Assembly: GCF_001940165.2 (NCBI RefSeq)
Contig: NZ_CP135162.1
Location: 1,229,501-1,293,500 of the forward strand
Source: Roseburia sp. 831b
GTDB lineage: Bacteria; Bacillota; Clostridia; Lachnospirales; Lachnospiraceae
Direction: 5' to 3'
DNA: 64,000 bases
Below the pieces are notes generated by a model. It had not been told where the DNA came from. It searched no databases and saw only the letters and a list, made by a program, of their open reading frames with translations. Positions within the stretch are counted from its first letter, which is position 1. Every line of letters begins with the position of its first letter. The position numbers and the translations under genes are program-made. Shown here in pieces: positions 1-9,727 of this stretch.

Positions 1-742
1 AAAGCATAAACAAATAAGCCATGAAATAAATTAGGGCTCCTCCTAAATCCTTAGATGCTACCAAAATTAAAACATGTGTACCTGCAACTACACTTGTAAT
101 TACAACTGTTTTAAAATCCGTTGATATGCTAAGCATGGATGCCACAAAAAAGACAAACAAAATCTTTACAAACTCAGAGGGCTGGATGGAAACTCCACCA
201 AGTGAAATCGAAATCTTAGCCCCATAGCTGACAGAACCTACCACTGCCACCAAAAGGAGTGCCAGGATGCCAATTGCCGCATACACCCAGGTCAGTCTAT
301 GGAAAAAATGCAGCCGCTCCATCAAAAACGGAATCAACATTGTAAGCACCGTTGCCACAGCACAAATCACGTACTGCTTGATGGCTTTGCTTATCGACAA
401 TCGTGTCAAAATCAAAAAACTGATGCTAAGCAGCATACACATATTGTTTACCAAAAGCCTGGACGCTTTTTTGTAAAAAATCTTATAACAGATTAAAATT
501 GCCGAGATTAAAATGACCTGCATCAAATAAAATCCAATGATTTGTACATCCTTCGTCGCAAGATAAAGAACTAAAAATCCTGCAAAATGAATCAGATACA
601 TCATCGTATTTTGTCTGTTATAAATCCATTTTCTTTTCTTCTCACTGACATTTTTTCGAAATACCGCAAAACATTCATATGTATAATAAGCAAACATAAA
701 AATCATCAAATATTTTGCTGACTCTGTAATGAGATTTACCAT
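1..742 (-). CDS. FtsW/RodA/SpoVE (SEDS) family protein, 3' part missing
   Basis: The reading frame starts with ATG at 742 and stays open to the left edge (247 codons), so the C-terminal part lies outside the window. The product is very hydrophobic. After several membrane segments it carries the family signature GGVSIQPSEFVKI (about residues 192-204) and a SKDLGGAL motif, both typical of SEDS glycosyltransferases, which polymerise peptidoglycan with a partner penicillin-binding protein during division, elongation or sporulation. Only 3 bases separate it from the stop of the upstream U32 gene, so the two are co-transcribed. Whether it acts in division, elongation or sporulation cannot be decided from this fragment. 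Confidence 0.85.
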   Translation of the reverse strand, partial: MVNLITESAKYLMIFMFAYYTYECFAVFRKNVSEKKRKWIYNRQNTMMYLIHFAGFLVLYLATKDVQIIGFYLMQVILISAILICYKIFYKKASRLLVNNMCMLLSISFLILTRLSISKAIKQYVICAVATVLTMLIPFLMERLHFFHRLTWVYAAIGILALLLVAVVGSVSYGAKISISLGGVSIQPSEFVKILFVFFVASMLSISTDFKTVVITSVVAGTHVLILVASKDLGGALIYFMAYLFML

Positions 743-745
743 ATT

Positions 746-2998
746 TTACTCTACTCCTCGTTTGTAGTGCCCATTGGTGTATTCGCCTTCAAATACCTTT
801 GACAGGTCCACTTTTTTCTGTAAAAACGTATTTTCGTAAAGAGAAAAAATTTCCTTCATGCGTCTGGCATCCTCGATGGTGAAGGATAATCTATATTTCC
901 AAATTCCTCTTTCCTCTAATTCACTTTGGTAACCAAACAGTACAAGTGGTGTACTGTTATAGATTGTATTATAACATTCTATGCACTGATTTTTCACAGG
1001 GAAATTTTTTCCATATCGGTCTTTCAGATATGTAACCTGTGGTTTCTTGTCGCATCCATGTGTGTTCGCATGTACACACTGTGCACTCGTCATCAATGGA
1101 AGATAACCATAAATTACCATTTCACTGTGTTCATTCTCCCGCTGTTTTAATTCATGGCGGTTTAATTCGAATGGAATCGTATTCTTCTGATACGGAATCT
1201 GTGCAAGTGCAGCCTGCGTCCGGTTGTTAAACGTATAAAGACTCTGGTCTAACACAATCTGTTTTTCAAGAAAGTTTTGTTCCATGGCAAACGAAACTTC
1301 ATCGATATTCTTTAACACAAAACCATCCAGAGATGATGCTTTTAACTCTTCTGCGATTGTTTCATAAAATGCTGCCGTTTTCATTCGAAATACTGCCGGC
1401 AAAATAAGATACGCTTCCTTTTTGGCTCCATGAATCCTTGCAATATCTTCGACTAATTCTAAGATAAAGTTTTTCTTTTGGTAACAGGTGCTGTCCAAAT
1501 AGATTGCCCAGACATAATCTTTTCCTAAGCATACATCTAGCTGAGCTCTGTTCTCAATTGAAACTACAAGTGTATTTGAATTTGTTTCTTTCCCATCTTT
1601 TAGAGTCTCCTGCAAGAAATCTCTGGTCTTTTGCCTGGTTGTCTCTTCCGGCCGCTTAAACTCTTCTCTTCGAAGAGAAGAAACTTTTTTCGTTAAAAGC
1701 TGCTCTAACGCCTCTCTGCGCAGCTGGTTTAACGCCTGAACCGGCATAAAAACATCGTCTTCCATCTCGACCTCTAAGTTTTCAAACACAAACGGTGTTC
1801 CACCTGTTTTTTTCATCTGGTCCGTCACCTTTTCCAGTCGAAGCGGCTGTTTCATCGCTGCCTGAACCACATCTCCCTCTACCGAAACTGTCACATCCTG
1901 TAAGGACACCTCTAGTATAGCAGGAAATTCTTTTTTTAATCTTAATTTTCCCTTGATTTTTTCTTTCATTTCAGATTCTACATAGGTATCGTGAATCTGC
2001 TTTTGCAAAGTTTCATTGGATTTTGCATGATTTGGCTTTTCAAACGTAATCATGTTCTTTCCATTGTGCTGGTCATAATATCCTTTGGTAAATCCGCTTC
2101 GGTTCCCAAAGTCGTAAAGCTTTTGCATGTCCTCCTTGCTTACCTTATAACCCTTCGCTCCGTCCGAAAGATAACGATCCATGTATTCACGGTAAACAGA
2201 CACCACACCGGCTGCGTACTCTGCCTGTTTCATTCTTCCCTCAATCTTATAGGAATACACACCGCTCTGTGCTAGCTGTGGCAAAAATTCAATCGTACAT
2301 AAGTCCTTCGGGCTTAACACATAACTTTCACCCTTTGTCAGTCTTTGATGTCTCTCATCCAAAACCTCGTAAGGAAGTCTGCAAGGCTGCGCACATCTTC
2401 CGCGGTTTCCGCTTCTTCCGCCTAACATACTGCTAAGCAGGCACTGACCGGAGTAACAATAGCAAAGTGCACCATGCACAAAGCTTTCAATCTCCACATC
2501 AACCTTGTCATAGATATCGCGAATTTCCGCAAAAGAAAGCTCACGTGCCGTCACCACGCGGTTTGCGCCAAGCTCCTTCATCCTCTTTGCACCGTATGCA
2601 TTTGTGATGGTCATCTGTGTGCTCGTATGAATCGCCAGATCCGGGAATGCCTTCCTTATAAAAGAAAATGCACCGATGTCCTGCACAATTACGGCATCCA
2701 ATCCCTGTTTGTAATATGGCAGCAGATAATCGTATAATTCCTTTTCTAATTCTGCCTCCTTAAACAAGGTATTGACCGTCAAAAAGACCTTGCGGTCATG
2801 CAAATGCGCAAAATCAATCGCACGACATAACTCATCCTCGGAAAAATTATTTGCATAAGCCCTTGCACCAAACTGGCTGCCGCCTAAATACACAGCATCT
2901 GCTCCTGCATGGATGACCGCCTGAAACGTCTCAAACGATCCTGCCGGTGCAAGCAGCTCTAATTCTTTCAATTCTTCTTTTCCCTGTATTTTCTCCAT
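746..2998 (-). CDS. U32 family peptidase-like protein (RlhA/YdcP type)
   Basis: A 750-residue protein with the U32 start ELLAPAGSFETFQAVIHAGA (residues 14-33) and the conserved cysteine cluster C179, C181, C186, C202 and C206 in the region around SMLGGRSGNRG. Further cysteines (CIEC) lie near the C-terminus. The E. coli relative RlhA (YdcP) hydroxylates C2501 of 23S rRNA with prephenate-derived cofactor supply, while other members were annotated as collagenases; an RNA-modification role is more plausible than proteolysis. The long form with an extra C-terminal region corresponds to the DUF3656-containing group. It lies downstream of zapA and just ahead of the SEDS gene. Confidence 0.85.
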   Translation of the reverse strand: MEKIQGKEELKELELLAPAGSFETFQAVIHAGADAVYLGGSQFGARAYANNFSEDELCRAIDFAHLHDRKVFLTVNTLFKEAELEKELYDYLLPYYKQGLDAVIVQDIGAFSFIRKAFPDLAIHTSTQMTITNAYGAKRMKELGANRVVTARELSFAEIRDIYDKVDVEIESFVHGALCYCYSGQCLLSSMLGGRSGNRGRCAQPCRLPYEVLDERHQRLTKGESYVLSPKDLCTIEFLPQLAQSGVYSYKIEGRMKQAEYAAGVVSVYREYMDRYLSDGAKGYKVSKEDMQKLYDFGNRSGFTKGYYDQHNGKNMITFEKPNHAKSNETLQKQIHDTYVESEMKEKIKGKLRLKKEFPAILEVSLQDVTVSVEGDVVQAAMKQPLRLEKVTDQMKKTGGTPFVFENLEVEMEDDVFMPVQALNQLRREALEQLLTKKVSSLRREEFKRPEETTRQKTRDFLQETLKDGKETNSNTLVVSIENRAQLDVCLGKDYVWAIYLDSTCYQKKNFILELVEDIARIHGAKKEAYLILPAVFRMKTAAFYETIAEELKASSLDGFVLKNIDEVSFAMEQNFLEKQIVLDQSLYTFNNRTQAALAQIPYQKNTIPFELNRHELKQRENEHSEMVIYGYLPLMTSAQCVHANTHGCDKKPQVTYLKDRYGKNFPVKNQCIECYNTIYNSTPLVLFGYQSELEERGIWKYRLSFTIEDARRMKEIFSLYENTFLQKKVDLSKVFEGEYTNGHYKRGVE

Positions 2999-3059
2999 AC
3001 GCTTACCTTTCTGTCATTTCTTTTTCCAAAATTATATATTCCAAAACAAATCTATCAGG

Positions 3060-3098
3060 AAAAAGTAAAAGAAGGGAACGAAATCATCCGTCCCCTCT
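3060..3098 (-). terminator. Rho-independent terminator after zapA
   Basis: On the minus strand an imperfect GGGGACGG / CGTTCCC stem with a 7-base loop is followed by a T-rich run (TTCTTTTACTTTTT). It lies 6 bases after the zapA stop. Confidence 0.6.
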
Positions 3099-3103
3099 GC
3101 CTT

Positions 3104-3544
3104 CTATTCTTCTGTTTTCTCCTGCCCGGAAACTTTTCCAAGCAATGCATCCTCCAAAGATGCCTCTAATTTCGCTTTATTTCGTAATAGCTCCTGATTT
3201 TGTTTCTTAAGCTCTTGTAATTCTTTTTCGTTCGACTCGGTTTTCACCTGATTTGAGACCAAATCATGCTTTAACTCGTAGATTTCTTTTTCTTTCTGCT
3301 CTAACTCCTGTTCCAGCTTTTCCACCTGGGACTTGGCTTTAAAGTAGTCATCTGCAATATTAATTTCAACTAAAGTTGCCTTCATATCAAGCGGAGCATG
3401 CTTGAAATCCTCTAACTCCTTGAATTCATCCAGCTTTCCATTGATATAGCTTGCAACCTTCTGAAGATATTCTTCGCCTTCATAGCCACTTAGTGTGTAT
3501 ATCTTTTCACCAATCAATACTTTGGTGCAAGTCTTCGCTGACAT
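3104..3544 (-). CDS. zapA: cell division protein ZapA
   Basis: A 146-residue protein. Residues 1-100 match the ZapA pattern: a short N-terminal beta part (VLIGEKIYTLSGYEGEEYL), then helices, followed by a charged coiled coil from about residue 75 to 135 (VEKLEQELEQKEKEIYELK). ZapA binds FtsZ filaments and supports Z-ring assembly. It is longer than the approximately 85-110 residues typical of Bacillus ZapA because of the extended coiled coil, as seen in clostridial members. It has its own promoter overlapping the end of ruvB and a good GGAGG ribosome site. Confidence 0.85.
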   Translation of the reverse strand: MSAKTCTKVLIGEKIYTLSGYEGEEYLQKVASYINGKLDEFKELEDFKHAPLDMKATLVEINIADDYFKAKSQVEKLEQELEQKEKEIYELKHDLVSNQVKTESNEKELQELKKQNQELLRNKAKLEASLEDALLGKVSGQEKTEE

Positions 3545-3600
3545 AACGTTTCCTCCCTGGTGTTTCTTCCAATCTCCGGTGTACGCTTTTTTCTTTTTCT

Positions 3601-3629
3601 ATTATAACTAGATTTTGTGGTAAAAGCAA
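3601..3629 (-). promoter_or_regulatory. promoter for zapA
   Basis: Minus-strand TTGCTT (3624-3629), a 17-base spacer and a perfect TATAAT (3601-3606). It starts just beyond the ruvB stop codon. Confidence 0.8.
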
Positions 3630-3640
3630 TAACCACTTCC

Positions 3641-4633
3641 CTATTTTGTGATTCCAAAATGCTGGTACGCAAAATCAGTCACCACACGCCCCTTCGGGGT
3701 ACGGTTAAGAAAGCCGTTTTTCACCAAATAAGGTTCGTAGACATCCTCAATCGTTCCGGCATCCTCTCCGATTGCTGCCGCTAAAGTGTCAAGTCCGACT
3801 GGTCCGCCTGCGAATTTTTCAATAATCATCATCAGGATATTACGGTCATTCTGATCTAATCCAAGCTTGTCTACTTCTAACAAATCAAGTGCAAACGATG
3901 CTACCTCTTTGGTAATTTTTCCATCGTATTTTACTTCTGCAAAATCACGCACACGCTTTAACAGACGATTGGCAAGTCGTGGGGTTCCTCTTGATCTTCT
4001 CGCAAGCTCAAATGCTCCCTCTTCCTCAATCTCAACACCGAGCGTTGCTGCCGAGTGCTCGATAATCGTCTTTAGTTCCTCGACGGTATAAAATTCCAGG
4101 TGATGAACCACCCCAAAACGGTCGCGGAGCGGTGCAGAGAGCAATCCTGCTCTTGTCGTGGCTCCCACCAACGTAAATTTCGGCAAATTCAGACGGATTG
4201 CGCGGGCAGATGCCCCTTTTCCAATCATGATGTCAATCACGTAATCCTCCATTGCCGGGTATAAAACCTCTTCTACCTGGCGGTTAAGACGATGAATCTC
4301 ATCGACAAAAAGGACATCCCCCTCTTGCAGATTGCTTAAAATAGCCGCCATCTCACCCGGCTTTCCAATTGCAGGACCAGACGTCACTTTCATGTGCGTT
4401 CCCATCTCGTTTGCAATAATTCCGGCGAGTGTTGTCTTTCCGAGTCCAGGCGGTCCATAAAACAGAACATGATCCAATGCTTCGTTTCGCTGTTTTGCAG
4501 CCTCAATATATATTTTTAAATTCTGTTTTGCCTTTTGCTGGCCGACGTAATCATCTAACAGCTGCGGGCGAAGACTTTTTTCAATCTTTAAATCTTCCTC
4601 CTGCACCTGCGTGGAAATTACACGTTTTTCCAT
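3641..4633 (-). CDS. ruvB: Holliday junction branch migration ATPase RuvB
   Basis: A 330-residue AAA+ motor. Walker A is GPPGLGKTT (residues 60-68), Walker B is VLFVDEIH (107-114), sensor 1 is in GATTRAG (157-163) and a winged-helix DNA-binding C-terminal domain follows. Hexameric RuvB rings drive branch migration of Holliday junctions together with RuvA. The length is the usual one for the family. It follows ruvA with a gap of about 20 bases in the same operon. Confidence 0.97.
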   Translation of the reverse strand: MEKRVISTQVQEEDLKIEKSLRPQLLDDYVGQQKAKQNLKIYIEAAKQRNEALDHVLFYGPPGLGKTTLAGIIANEMGTHMKVTSGPAIGKPGEMAAILSNLQEGDVLFVDEIHRLNRQVEEVLYPAMEDYVIDIMIGKGASARAIRLNLPKFTLVGATTRAGLLSAPLRDRFGVVHHLEFYTVEELKTIIEHSAATLGVEIEEEGAFELARRSRGTPRLANRLLKRVRDFAEVKYDGKITKEVASFALDLLEVDKLGLDQNDRNILMMIIEKFAGGPVGLDTLAAAIGEDAGTIEDVYEPYLVKNGFLNRTPKGRVVTDFAYQHFGITK

Positions 4634-4654
4634 GTTATATCAATGCCTCTCTTT

Positions 4655-5266
4655 TTACAAAAATGCCATATTCTTAAGTGCTGCCTTAAGCAAATCCTCT
4701 ACTTCCATGTCAGGTGTCAGTTCGATACCATTCATCGCCTTTAACGCCTCACTGGAGGAATAGCCAAGTGCAACCAGCGCCTGGACTGCCTCATTTTTAA
4801 CGCCATTTACATTTGTAGTTGTTTCTGCCTGTACATGGGATAACTTCTGTTCAAATGCATCTTCCAATTTCAATTTATCCTTTAATTCCAGAATCAGGCG
4901 CTGCGCTGTTTTTGCTCCGACACCCGGTGCCTTTGCAATCGCTTTCGCATCATCCCCTAATACTGCAAAACGTAAATCATCCGTTGTCATAACAGAAAGA
5001 ATGGCAAGTGCTCCTTTCGGGCCAATTCCATTTACGCCAAGTAAAAGCTTGAACACCTTTAGCTCATCTTTTGACAGGAAACCATATAGCATCATGATAT
5101 CTTCCCTCAAATGAAGATAGGTGTATACTTTTACATCCTCTCCAACAGGTGGCAGGTATTGAAACGTCTGTCCTGTCGTATAGATATTGTAGCCGATTCC
5201 TCCGGTCTCAACCACAATCTTATCCTCTTCAATTTCGGCCAGCTGGCCTTTGATATATGAATACAT
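4655..5266 (-). CDS. ruvA: Holliday junction DNA helicase subunit RuvA
   Basis: A 203-residue protein with the N-terminal OB-fold (MYSYIKGQLAEIEEDKIVVE), the helix-hairpin-helix GVGAKTAQRLILELK (about residues 115-129) and a C-terminal RuvB-contacting domain (EAVQALVALGYSSSEA). The tetramer binds four-way junctions and loads RuvB, which is encoded immediately downstream. The usual start, MYSYIKG, is the first ATG and follows a GGGAG ribosome site. Confidence 0.97.
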   Translation of the reverse strand: MYSYIKGQLAEIEEDKIVVETGGIGYNIYTTGQTFQYLPPVGEDVKVYTYLHLREDIMMLYGFLSKDELKVFKLLLGVNGIGPKGALAILSVMTTDDLRFAVLGDDAKAIAKAPGVGAKTAQRLILELKDKLKLEDAFEQKLSHVQAETTTNVNGVKNEAVQALVALGYSSSEALKAMNGIELTPDMEVEDLLKAALKNMAFL

Positions 5267-5278
5267 GTTTTCACTCCC

Positions 5279-5797
5279 TTAGTTTTTCTTTCCGATTCGA
5301 AATAAAATCTCCTGCGAAACGATACCAATCAAAAATCCGGTAAGTGTTCCTGCCACGAGAAGAACCGGTATATAGTAAAGAATCTGGTAGTTTTCTACAA
5401 TCAGGGCTGCCACAAAAATCTGCCCGATGTTATGTGTAATTCCACCACAGACGCTAATCGGAATGATTCCTAATTTGTTCGTCTTTTTTACCAGATACAT
5501 CACAAGGAAACTAAGAAGTCCCCCTGCCAAGCTATATAAGATGCTAAACATGTTTCCAAACAAAAAGCCTGCTAACACAATCCGAAGCATGGAAATTCCA
5601 AACGCTTCTTTTGTACCAATGGAATATAACATCAACACAACGACAATATTCGTCAATCCTAATTTTACACCTGGGATTCCAAAATAAAATGGAATCAGGG
5701 ATTCGACATAGCTGCAGATAAGCGCCAATGCCAAAAAGACACCCATAAATGCAATCTTTTTATTTCGCAACGGAATCAAACTCACTTTCTGTATCAC
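5279..5797 (-). CDS. Gx transporter family membrane protein
   Basis: A 172-residue integral membrane protein of about five segments, recognised by FMGVFLALALICSYVESLIP, the PGVKLGLTNIVVV stretch and GGITHNIGQI, features of the COG4769 group once called heptaprenyl diphosphate synthase component I. The substrate is not established. It begins with GTG inside the 3' end of the NusG-II gene (38-base overlap in another frame), so translation is probably coupled. This pair is commonly neighbours in Firmicutes and has been linked to extracytoplasmic flavin or redox systems, but nothing in the sequence proves that here. Confidence 0.8.
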   Translation of the reverse strand: MIQKVSLIPLRNKKIAFMGVFLALALICSYVESLIPFYFGIPGVKLGLTNIVVVLMLYSIGTKEAFGISMLRIVLAGFLFGNMFSILYSLAGGLLSFLVMYLVKKTNKLGIIPISVCGGITHNIGQIFVAALIVENYQILYYIPVLLVAGTLTGFLIGIVSQEILFRIGKKN

Positions 5798-6140
5798 CTA
5801 TCACCTGTACCACAACCTTATTCGGCAGGCAGACAATGGTCTCTTTATCCTTCGAAATCGCTTTCTGGTGGACGCAAAGCTTATCTGGGCAGTCTGCCTC
5901 CACCATGTCTGCTTTTCCGTCTTTGATTTCAAGTACATTTGTAGTTTTATTTGAAATTTTGATTGGAATCGTCTGTTCCTCTTGCAGCGAATAGATTCCA
6001 TATGACGCTCCGTCAATCAAAATCTCTACCGATTCTCCCTTTTTGGTTCCACCAAAGGAAAAAAGGACATATACAACTGCAAGAATCACAATTACAACCG
6101 CAAGAAAAATGATATCATTCTTTTTTAAGCGTTTTTGCAT
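5760..6140 (-). CDS. NusG domain II-containing membrane-anchored protein
   Basis: A 126-residue protein with one N-terminal membrane anchor (residues about 10-30) and an extracytoplasmic NusG-II domain ending in the conserved CPDKLCVHQKAI motif, whose two cysteines are a family feature. It is not a transcription factor: only the small domain-II fold is shared with NusG. Its function is unknown; it is translated together with the overlapping Gx transporter, and starts one base after the end of miaB. Confidence 0.85.
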   Translation of the reverse strand: MQKRLKKNDIIFLAVVIVILAVVYVLFSFGGTKKGESVEILIDGASYGIYSLQEEQTIPIKISNKTTNVLEIKDGKADMVEADCPDKLCVHQKAISKDKETIVCLPNKVVVQVIGDTESEFDSVAK

Positions 6141-6141
6141 G

Positions 6142-7584
6142 CTAAATCATCTCTCCAATGTAGTAGAAACCTCTACATTCCACTAATTTTACATCTACAA
6201 TCTTTCCAATCAAATCTTCGGTTCCAGGGAAATGTACCACCGAATTGTTGCTTAATCGGCCTGTCACCAAAGATGCATCCTGCTCATTCTTTTCTTCCAC
6301 AAGAACCGGAAGTGTCTGTCCGGTGTAAGCACCTGCTTTTTCAGATGCAATCGTCTGGACTTCTTTTAATAAACGGTCAAAGCGTTCCTTTACCACATCC
6401 TCTGGCACCTGTTCTTCCTTCGCTGCCGCCGGTGTGCCGGTACGTTTGGAGTAAATGAATGTGAATGCACTGTCGTAGCGCACTTTTCTTACAACATCCA
6501 TCGTCTCTTCGAAATCTTCTTCCGTCTCTCCCGGGAATCCAACGATAATATCGGTTGTCAGTGCAATGTCCGGTACTGCCGCACGGATTTTATCAACCAA
6601 CTCTAAGTAGTGTTCTTTGTCATAACGACGGTTCATCTCTTTTAAGATACGGCTGCTTCCAGACTGTAATGGCAAATGTAGATGTTTACAGATTTTTTTC
6701 GAATGTTTCATCACTTCAATCAATTCATCGGATAAATCCTTTGGATGAGAGGTCATGAAACGGATTCTCTCTAAGCCTTCAATCTTCTCAATTTCCTGTA
6801 AAAGTTCTGCAAATGTCATCGGATTTTCCAGGTTTTTGCCATAGGAATTGACGTTCTGTCCTAACAGCATAACCTCTACTACACCGTCTGCTACAAGGCG
6901 CTCAATCTCACGGATAATCTCTTTTGGCTCTCTGCTTCGCTCTCTTCCCCGCACATAAGGAACGATACAGTAACTACAAAAGTTGTTGCATCCAAACATA
7001 ATGTTGACGCCGGATTTAAAAGAGTATTTACGCTCTACCGGAAGGTCTTCTACAATCTTATCGGTATCCTTCCAGATGTCGATGGTCATAGAGTTTGCCT
7101 CCAAGGAATTTACAATCAGCTCTGCAAATTTGTAGATATTATGGGTTCCAAAAATCAAATCCACAAAACGATAGCTGGTTCTGATTTTTTCAACAACTTC
7201 CGGTTCCTGCATCATGCAGCCGCAAAGACCAATCATCATAAATGGATTCTTACGTTTAAAACCATTCAGATAGCCAAGTCTTCCATATACCTTGTTGTTC
7301 GCATTTTCACGAACGGTACATGTATTGTAGATAACAAAATCTGCTTCCTCGCTGTCTACTTCTACATATCCGATTTTTTCTAAGATTCCAACTAATTTTT
7401 CGGAGTCCCTCGCATTCATCTGGCAGCCAAATGTGCTCACGTGGAACGTCATTGGACTTCCTTTTTGTGCTGCAAGCTGTGCCACGTAATCTTTTGCAAT
7501 ATCCATAAAATAATACTGGCGTGCCGGTTCCTCCTGTGGAACGTTTTTATGTTCAATTAATTTCAAATTCTTTGTTTCTTTCAT
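6142..7584 (-). CDS. miaB: tRNA-2-methylthio-N6-dimethylallyladenosine synthase MiaB
   Basis: A radical-SAM methylthiotransferase that modifies A37 of tRNAs reading UNN codons. The N-terminal MTTase domain supplies cluster ligands in STFGCQMN, NTCTVRE and LCGCMMQ; the radical-SAM motif CNNFCSYC follows at about residue 200, and the C-terminus is a TRAM domain. I place the start at ATG 7584 (480 residues) because GAGG lies 6 bases upstream; a longer TTG start at 7596 would overlap that ribosome site. It lies in the proBA operon upstream of the NusG-II gene. Confidence 0.96.
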   Translation of the reverse strand: MKETKNLKLIEHKNVPQEEPARQYYFMDIAKDYVAQLAAQKGSPMTFHVSTFGCQMNARDSEKLVGILEKIGYVEVDSEEADFVIYNTCTVRENANNKVYGRLGYLNGFKRKNPFMMIGLCGCMMQEPEVVEKIRTSYRFVDLIFGTHNIYKFAELIVNSLEANSMTIDIWKDTDKIVEDLPVERKYSFKSGVNIMFGCNNFCSYCIVPYVRGRERSREPKEIIREIERLVADGVVEVMLLGQNVNSYGKNLENPMTFAELLQEIEKIEGLERIRFMTSHPKDLSDELIEVMKHSKKICKHLHLPLQSGSSRILKEMNRRYDKEHYLELVDKIRAAVPDIALTTDIIVGFPGETEEDFEETMDVVRKVRYDSAFTFIYSKRTGTPAAAKEEQVPEDVVKERFDRLLKEVQTIASEKAGAYTGQTLPVLVEEKNEQDASLVTGRLSNNSVVHFPGTEDLIGKIVDVKLVECRGFYYIGEMI

Positions 7585-7611
7585 TTGTTTCCTCAATTAT
7601 TTCTATATTTT

Positions 7612-8886
7612 TTATTCACGAATCTGTCCATTTCCGCGAATCACATATTTCGTGCTGGTTAATGCCTCTAAGCCCATTGGGCCTCTTGCATGAAGTTTTT
7701 GCGTGCTGATTCCAATCTCTGCACCAAATCCAAACTCAAATCCATCTGTAAAACGGGTCGATGCATTCACATAAACACAGGCTGCATCTACCTCATTCAA
7801 AAACTGTTCCGCATTCTGATAATTGTTTGTCACAATCGTCTCAGAATGACCTGTATTATAACGATTGATATGCGCAATTGCTTCGTCAACAGATGCCACT
7901 GTCTTTACTGATAATTTGTAATCCAGATATTCTGTTCCAAAATCTGCCTCGCTTGCCTTTGTCAAAAGTTCCTTCTTAATGCCATTTTCTTTCTGGCTTA
8001 AGGTTGCTTCATAAGAAGCTTCATCTGCACGGACTTCGACATTCTTTTCCTGTAAGGCCGCTACAAGCTGTGGCATGAAGGCATCTACAATCTTTTCGTG
8101 GATCACTAAGGACTCACAGGCGTTACAGACACCGATTCTTTGTGTCTTGGCATTTAAAATAATCTTGATTGCCATCTCAAAATCCGCGCTCTCGTCCACA
8201 AAGACGTGGCAGTTTCCGGTTCCGGTTTCAATCACCGGAATGGTTGCCTGGTTCACCACTGCGCGAATCAGTCCTGCACCACCTCTTGGAATCAAAACAT
8301 CCACGTACTCATTCATCTTCATAAATGCCGCAGCAGTCTCTCTGGAAGTATCTTCAATCAGGCTGACCACCTGTTCTGGAAGATTACAAATTTTCAAAGA
8401 TTTTCGAATAGAAGAAACAATTGCAATATTAGATGAAATTGCATCACTTCCACCTTTTAAAATTACAACATTTCCCGTCTTAAAACAAAGCGCAAACGCA
8501 TCTGCGGTCACATTTGGTCTTGCTTCATAAATGATGCCTACCACACCAAGAGGAACTCTCTTTTTGCCAATCATAAGACCGTTTGGTCTTTTCTTTTCAA
8601 ACAGGACTTCTCCGATTAGATCATCGAGTGCTGCCACCTGACGGATTCCTTCCGCCATCTGCTCAATACGCGCCTGATTTAACATCAGACGATCCAAAAG
8701 ACCTTCCGGCATTCCATTTTTCTTTCCACGCAAAACATCTTCCTGGTTCGCAGCCAAAATTGTCTCTGCATCTTTTACCAGTCCGTCCGCAACCTGTAAC
8801 AATGCCTGATTTTTTGTGTTTGTGTCCAATGTTCCCATTTTTCCTGTCAGTTCTTTTGCATTCTGGCAAATTTCAAGTAATTCCAT
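7612..8886 (-). CDS. proA: gamma-glutamyl phosphate reductase (glutamate-5-semialdehyde dehydrogenase)
   Basis: A 424-residue NADPH-dependent enzyme of the aldehyde-dehydrogenase superfamily; it converts gamma-glutamyl phosphate to glutamate-5-semialdehyde, the second step of proline synthesis. Seen are the family motif IYEARPNVT, the catalytic-cysteine region [15 protein letters not shown] and the C-terminal [20 protein letters not shown]. The start has a GAGGG site. ProB, the kinase for the preceding step, is encoded three genes upstream in the same operon. Confidence 0.97.
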   Translation of the reverse strand: MELLEICQNAKELTGKMGTLDTNTKNQALLQVADGLVKDAETILAANQEDVLRGKKNGMPEGLLDRLMLNQARIEQMAEGIRQVAALDDLIGEVLFEKKRPNGLMIGKKRVPLGVVGIIYEARPNVTADAFALCFKTGNVVILKGGSDAISSNIAIVSSIRKSLKICNLPEQVVSLIEDTSRETAAAFMKMNEYVDVLIPRGGAGLIRAVVNQATIPVIETGTGNCHVFVDESADFEMAIKIILNAKTQRIGVCNACESLVIHEKIVDAFMPQLVAALQEKNVEVRADEASYEATLSQKENGIKKELLTKASEADFGTEYLDYKLSVKTVASVDEAIAHINRYNTGHSETIVTNNYQNAEQFLNEVDAACVYVNASTRFTDGFEFGFGAEIGISTQKLHARGPMGLEALTSTKYVIRGNGQIRE

Positions 8887-8928
8887 CTTTTTCCCTCATT
8901 TCTGTGTGCTGCGGCATTTTTCATTCCA

Positions 8929-9513
8929 TCAAAACACACCTTGCTGCTTTGTTTCTAGTTCTATTCGTACTGCTTTTTCTGTATAAATCCGTGCCATCGG
9001 CACGTCAGTTGCAAGAACCTTAAGCTCCGGTTCTATCTGGTGTTCAAACGCAATTGCATATCTTTTTTCTATTGAAGGATATTTCGAAAAATAGCGGTCG
9101 TAAAATCCTTTGCCATATCCATATCGGTTGCCTTTTTCATCAAATACAAGCCCTGGCACAAAAACAACCGGGGAAAGTTCCTCTAACCGTTCGCAGTGTG
9201 CCTTTGGCTCCATCACATGGAAATGACCTTCTTCTAGTTCTGACAGTTCTTCTACCTTATAAAAATCCATCGTATCCTTCTTTACTCTAGGAAAACCGAT
9301 TGTCTTCCCATCCTTTTTTGCCTGTTTGAAAAAAGGAACCAATGACACCTCATTTCCAAGGGGATAAAACAAATAGAATACCGTCTCATTTTGGTACCAA
9401 TCGGATGCCAGCAGGCTTTGACAAATTTGTAAACTTTTGTCCTCCACCTCGTCTTTTGACATCTGATTGCGTAATTCTAAATGAACTTTACGAACGTTTT
9501 GTCTTCTTTCCAT
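8929..9513 (-). CDS. 5-formyltetrahydrofolate cyclo-ligase
   Basis: Converts 5-formyl-THF to 5,10-methenyl-THF with ATP. The diagnostic motif GYGKGFYDRYF is at about residues 126-136, with the ATP-binding RxxR-like basic N-terminus (MERRQNVRKVHLELRNQM). I chose ATG 9513 (194 residues) because it has GGGAG 6 bases upstream, whereas a possible ATG at 9543 has none and would overlap the upstream gene by 56 bases. Even so, the start lies 26 bases inside the DUF896 gene, so the two are translationally coupled. Confidence 0.93.
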   Translation of the reverse strand: MERRQNVRKVHLELRNQMSKDEVEDKSLQICQSLLASDWYQNETVFYLFYPLGNEVSLVPFFKQAKKDGKTIGFPRVKKDTMDFYKVEELSELEEGHFHVMEPKAHCERLEELSPVVFVPGLVFDEKGNRYGYGKGFYDRYFSKYPSIEKRYAIAFEHQIEPELKVLATDVPMARIYTEKAVRIELETKQQGVF

Positions 9514-9712
9514 ATTTTTCTCCCAGATTTTCGATGCTTCCATCGGGATTTACCATGTCAATATTATTAAGCTGTGCCACTAAGTTTCCTCTGACATTTG
9601 CAATGAATTCTTTTCGTAAAAGATCCTGTTCTTTTTTCTCTTCTTCGGTCAATCCCTCCGCTCTTGACTTGCGGGCGAGCACATTGATCCGGTCAATTTT
9701 TGCCTGTTCCAT
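9488..9712 (-). CDS. DUF896 family small protein (YnzC-like)
   Basis: A 74-residue protein: MEQAKIDRINVLARKSRAEG followed by LTEEEKKEQDLLRKEFI and a helical basic tail. This is the DUF896/YnzC pattern, a small two-helix cytoplasmic protein. Bacillus YnzC belongs to the SOS-regulated yneA region, but here the gene sits in a metabolic operon between proB and the cyclo-ligase. Function unknown. Confidence 0.9.
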   Translation of the reverse strand: MEQAKIDRINVLARKSRAEGLTEEEKKEQDLLRKEFIANVRGNLVAQLNNIDMVNPDGSIENLGEKYGKKTKRS

Positions 9713-9727
9713 TGATTTCCTACCTTT

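Noticed and set aside
8075..8530. Plus-strand ORF of 151 codons opposite proA
   Set aside because: Antisense shadow of a clear, full-length proA.
9514..9543. Longer start for 5-formyl-THF cyclo-ligase
   Set aside because: No ribosome site before 9543, whereas GGGAG precedes 9513 and the family N-terminus begins there.
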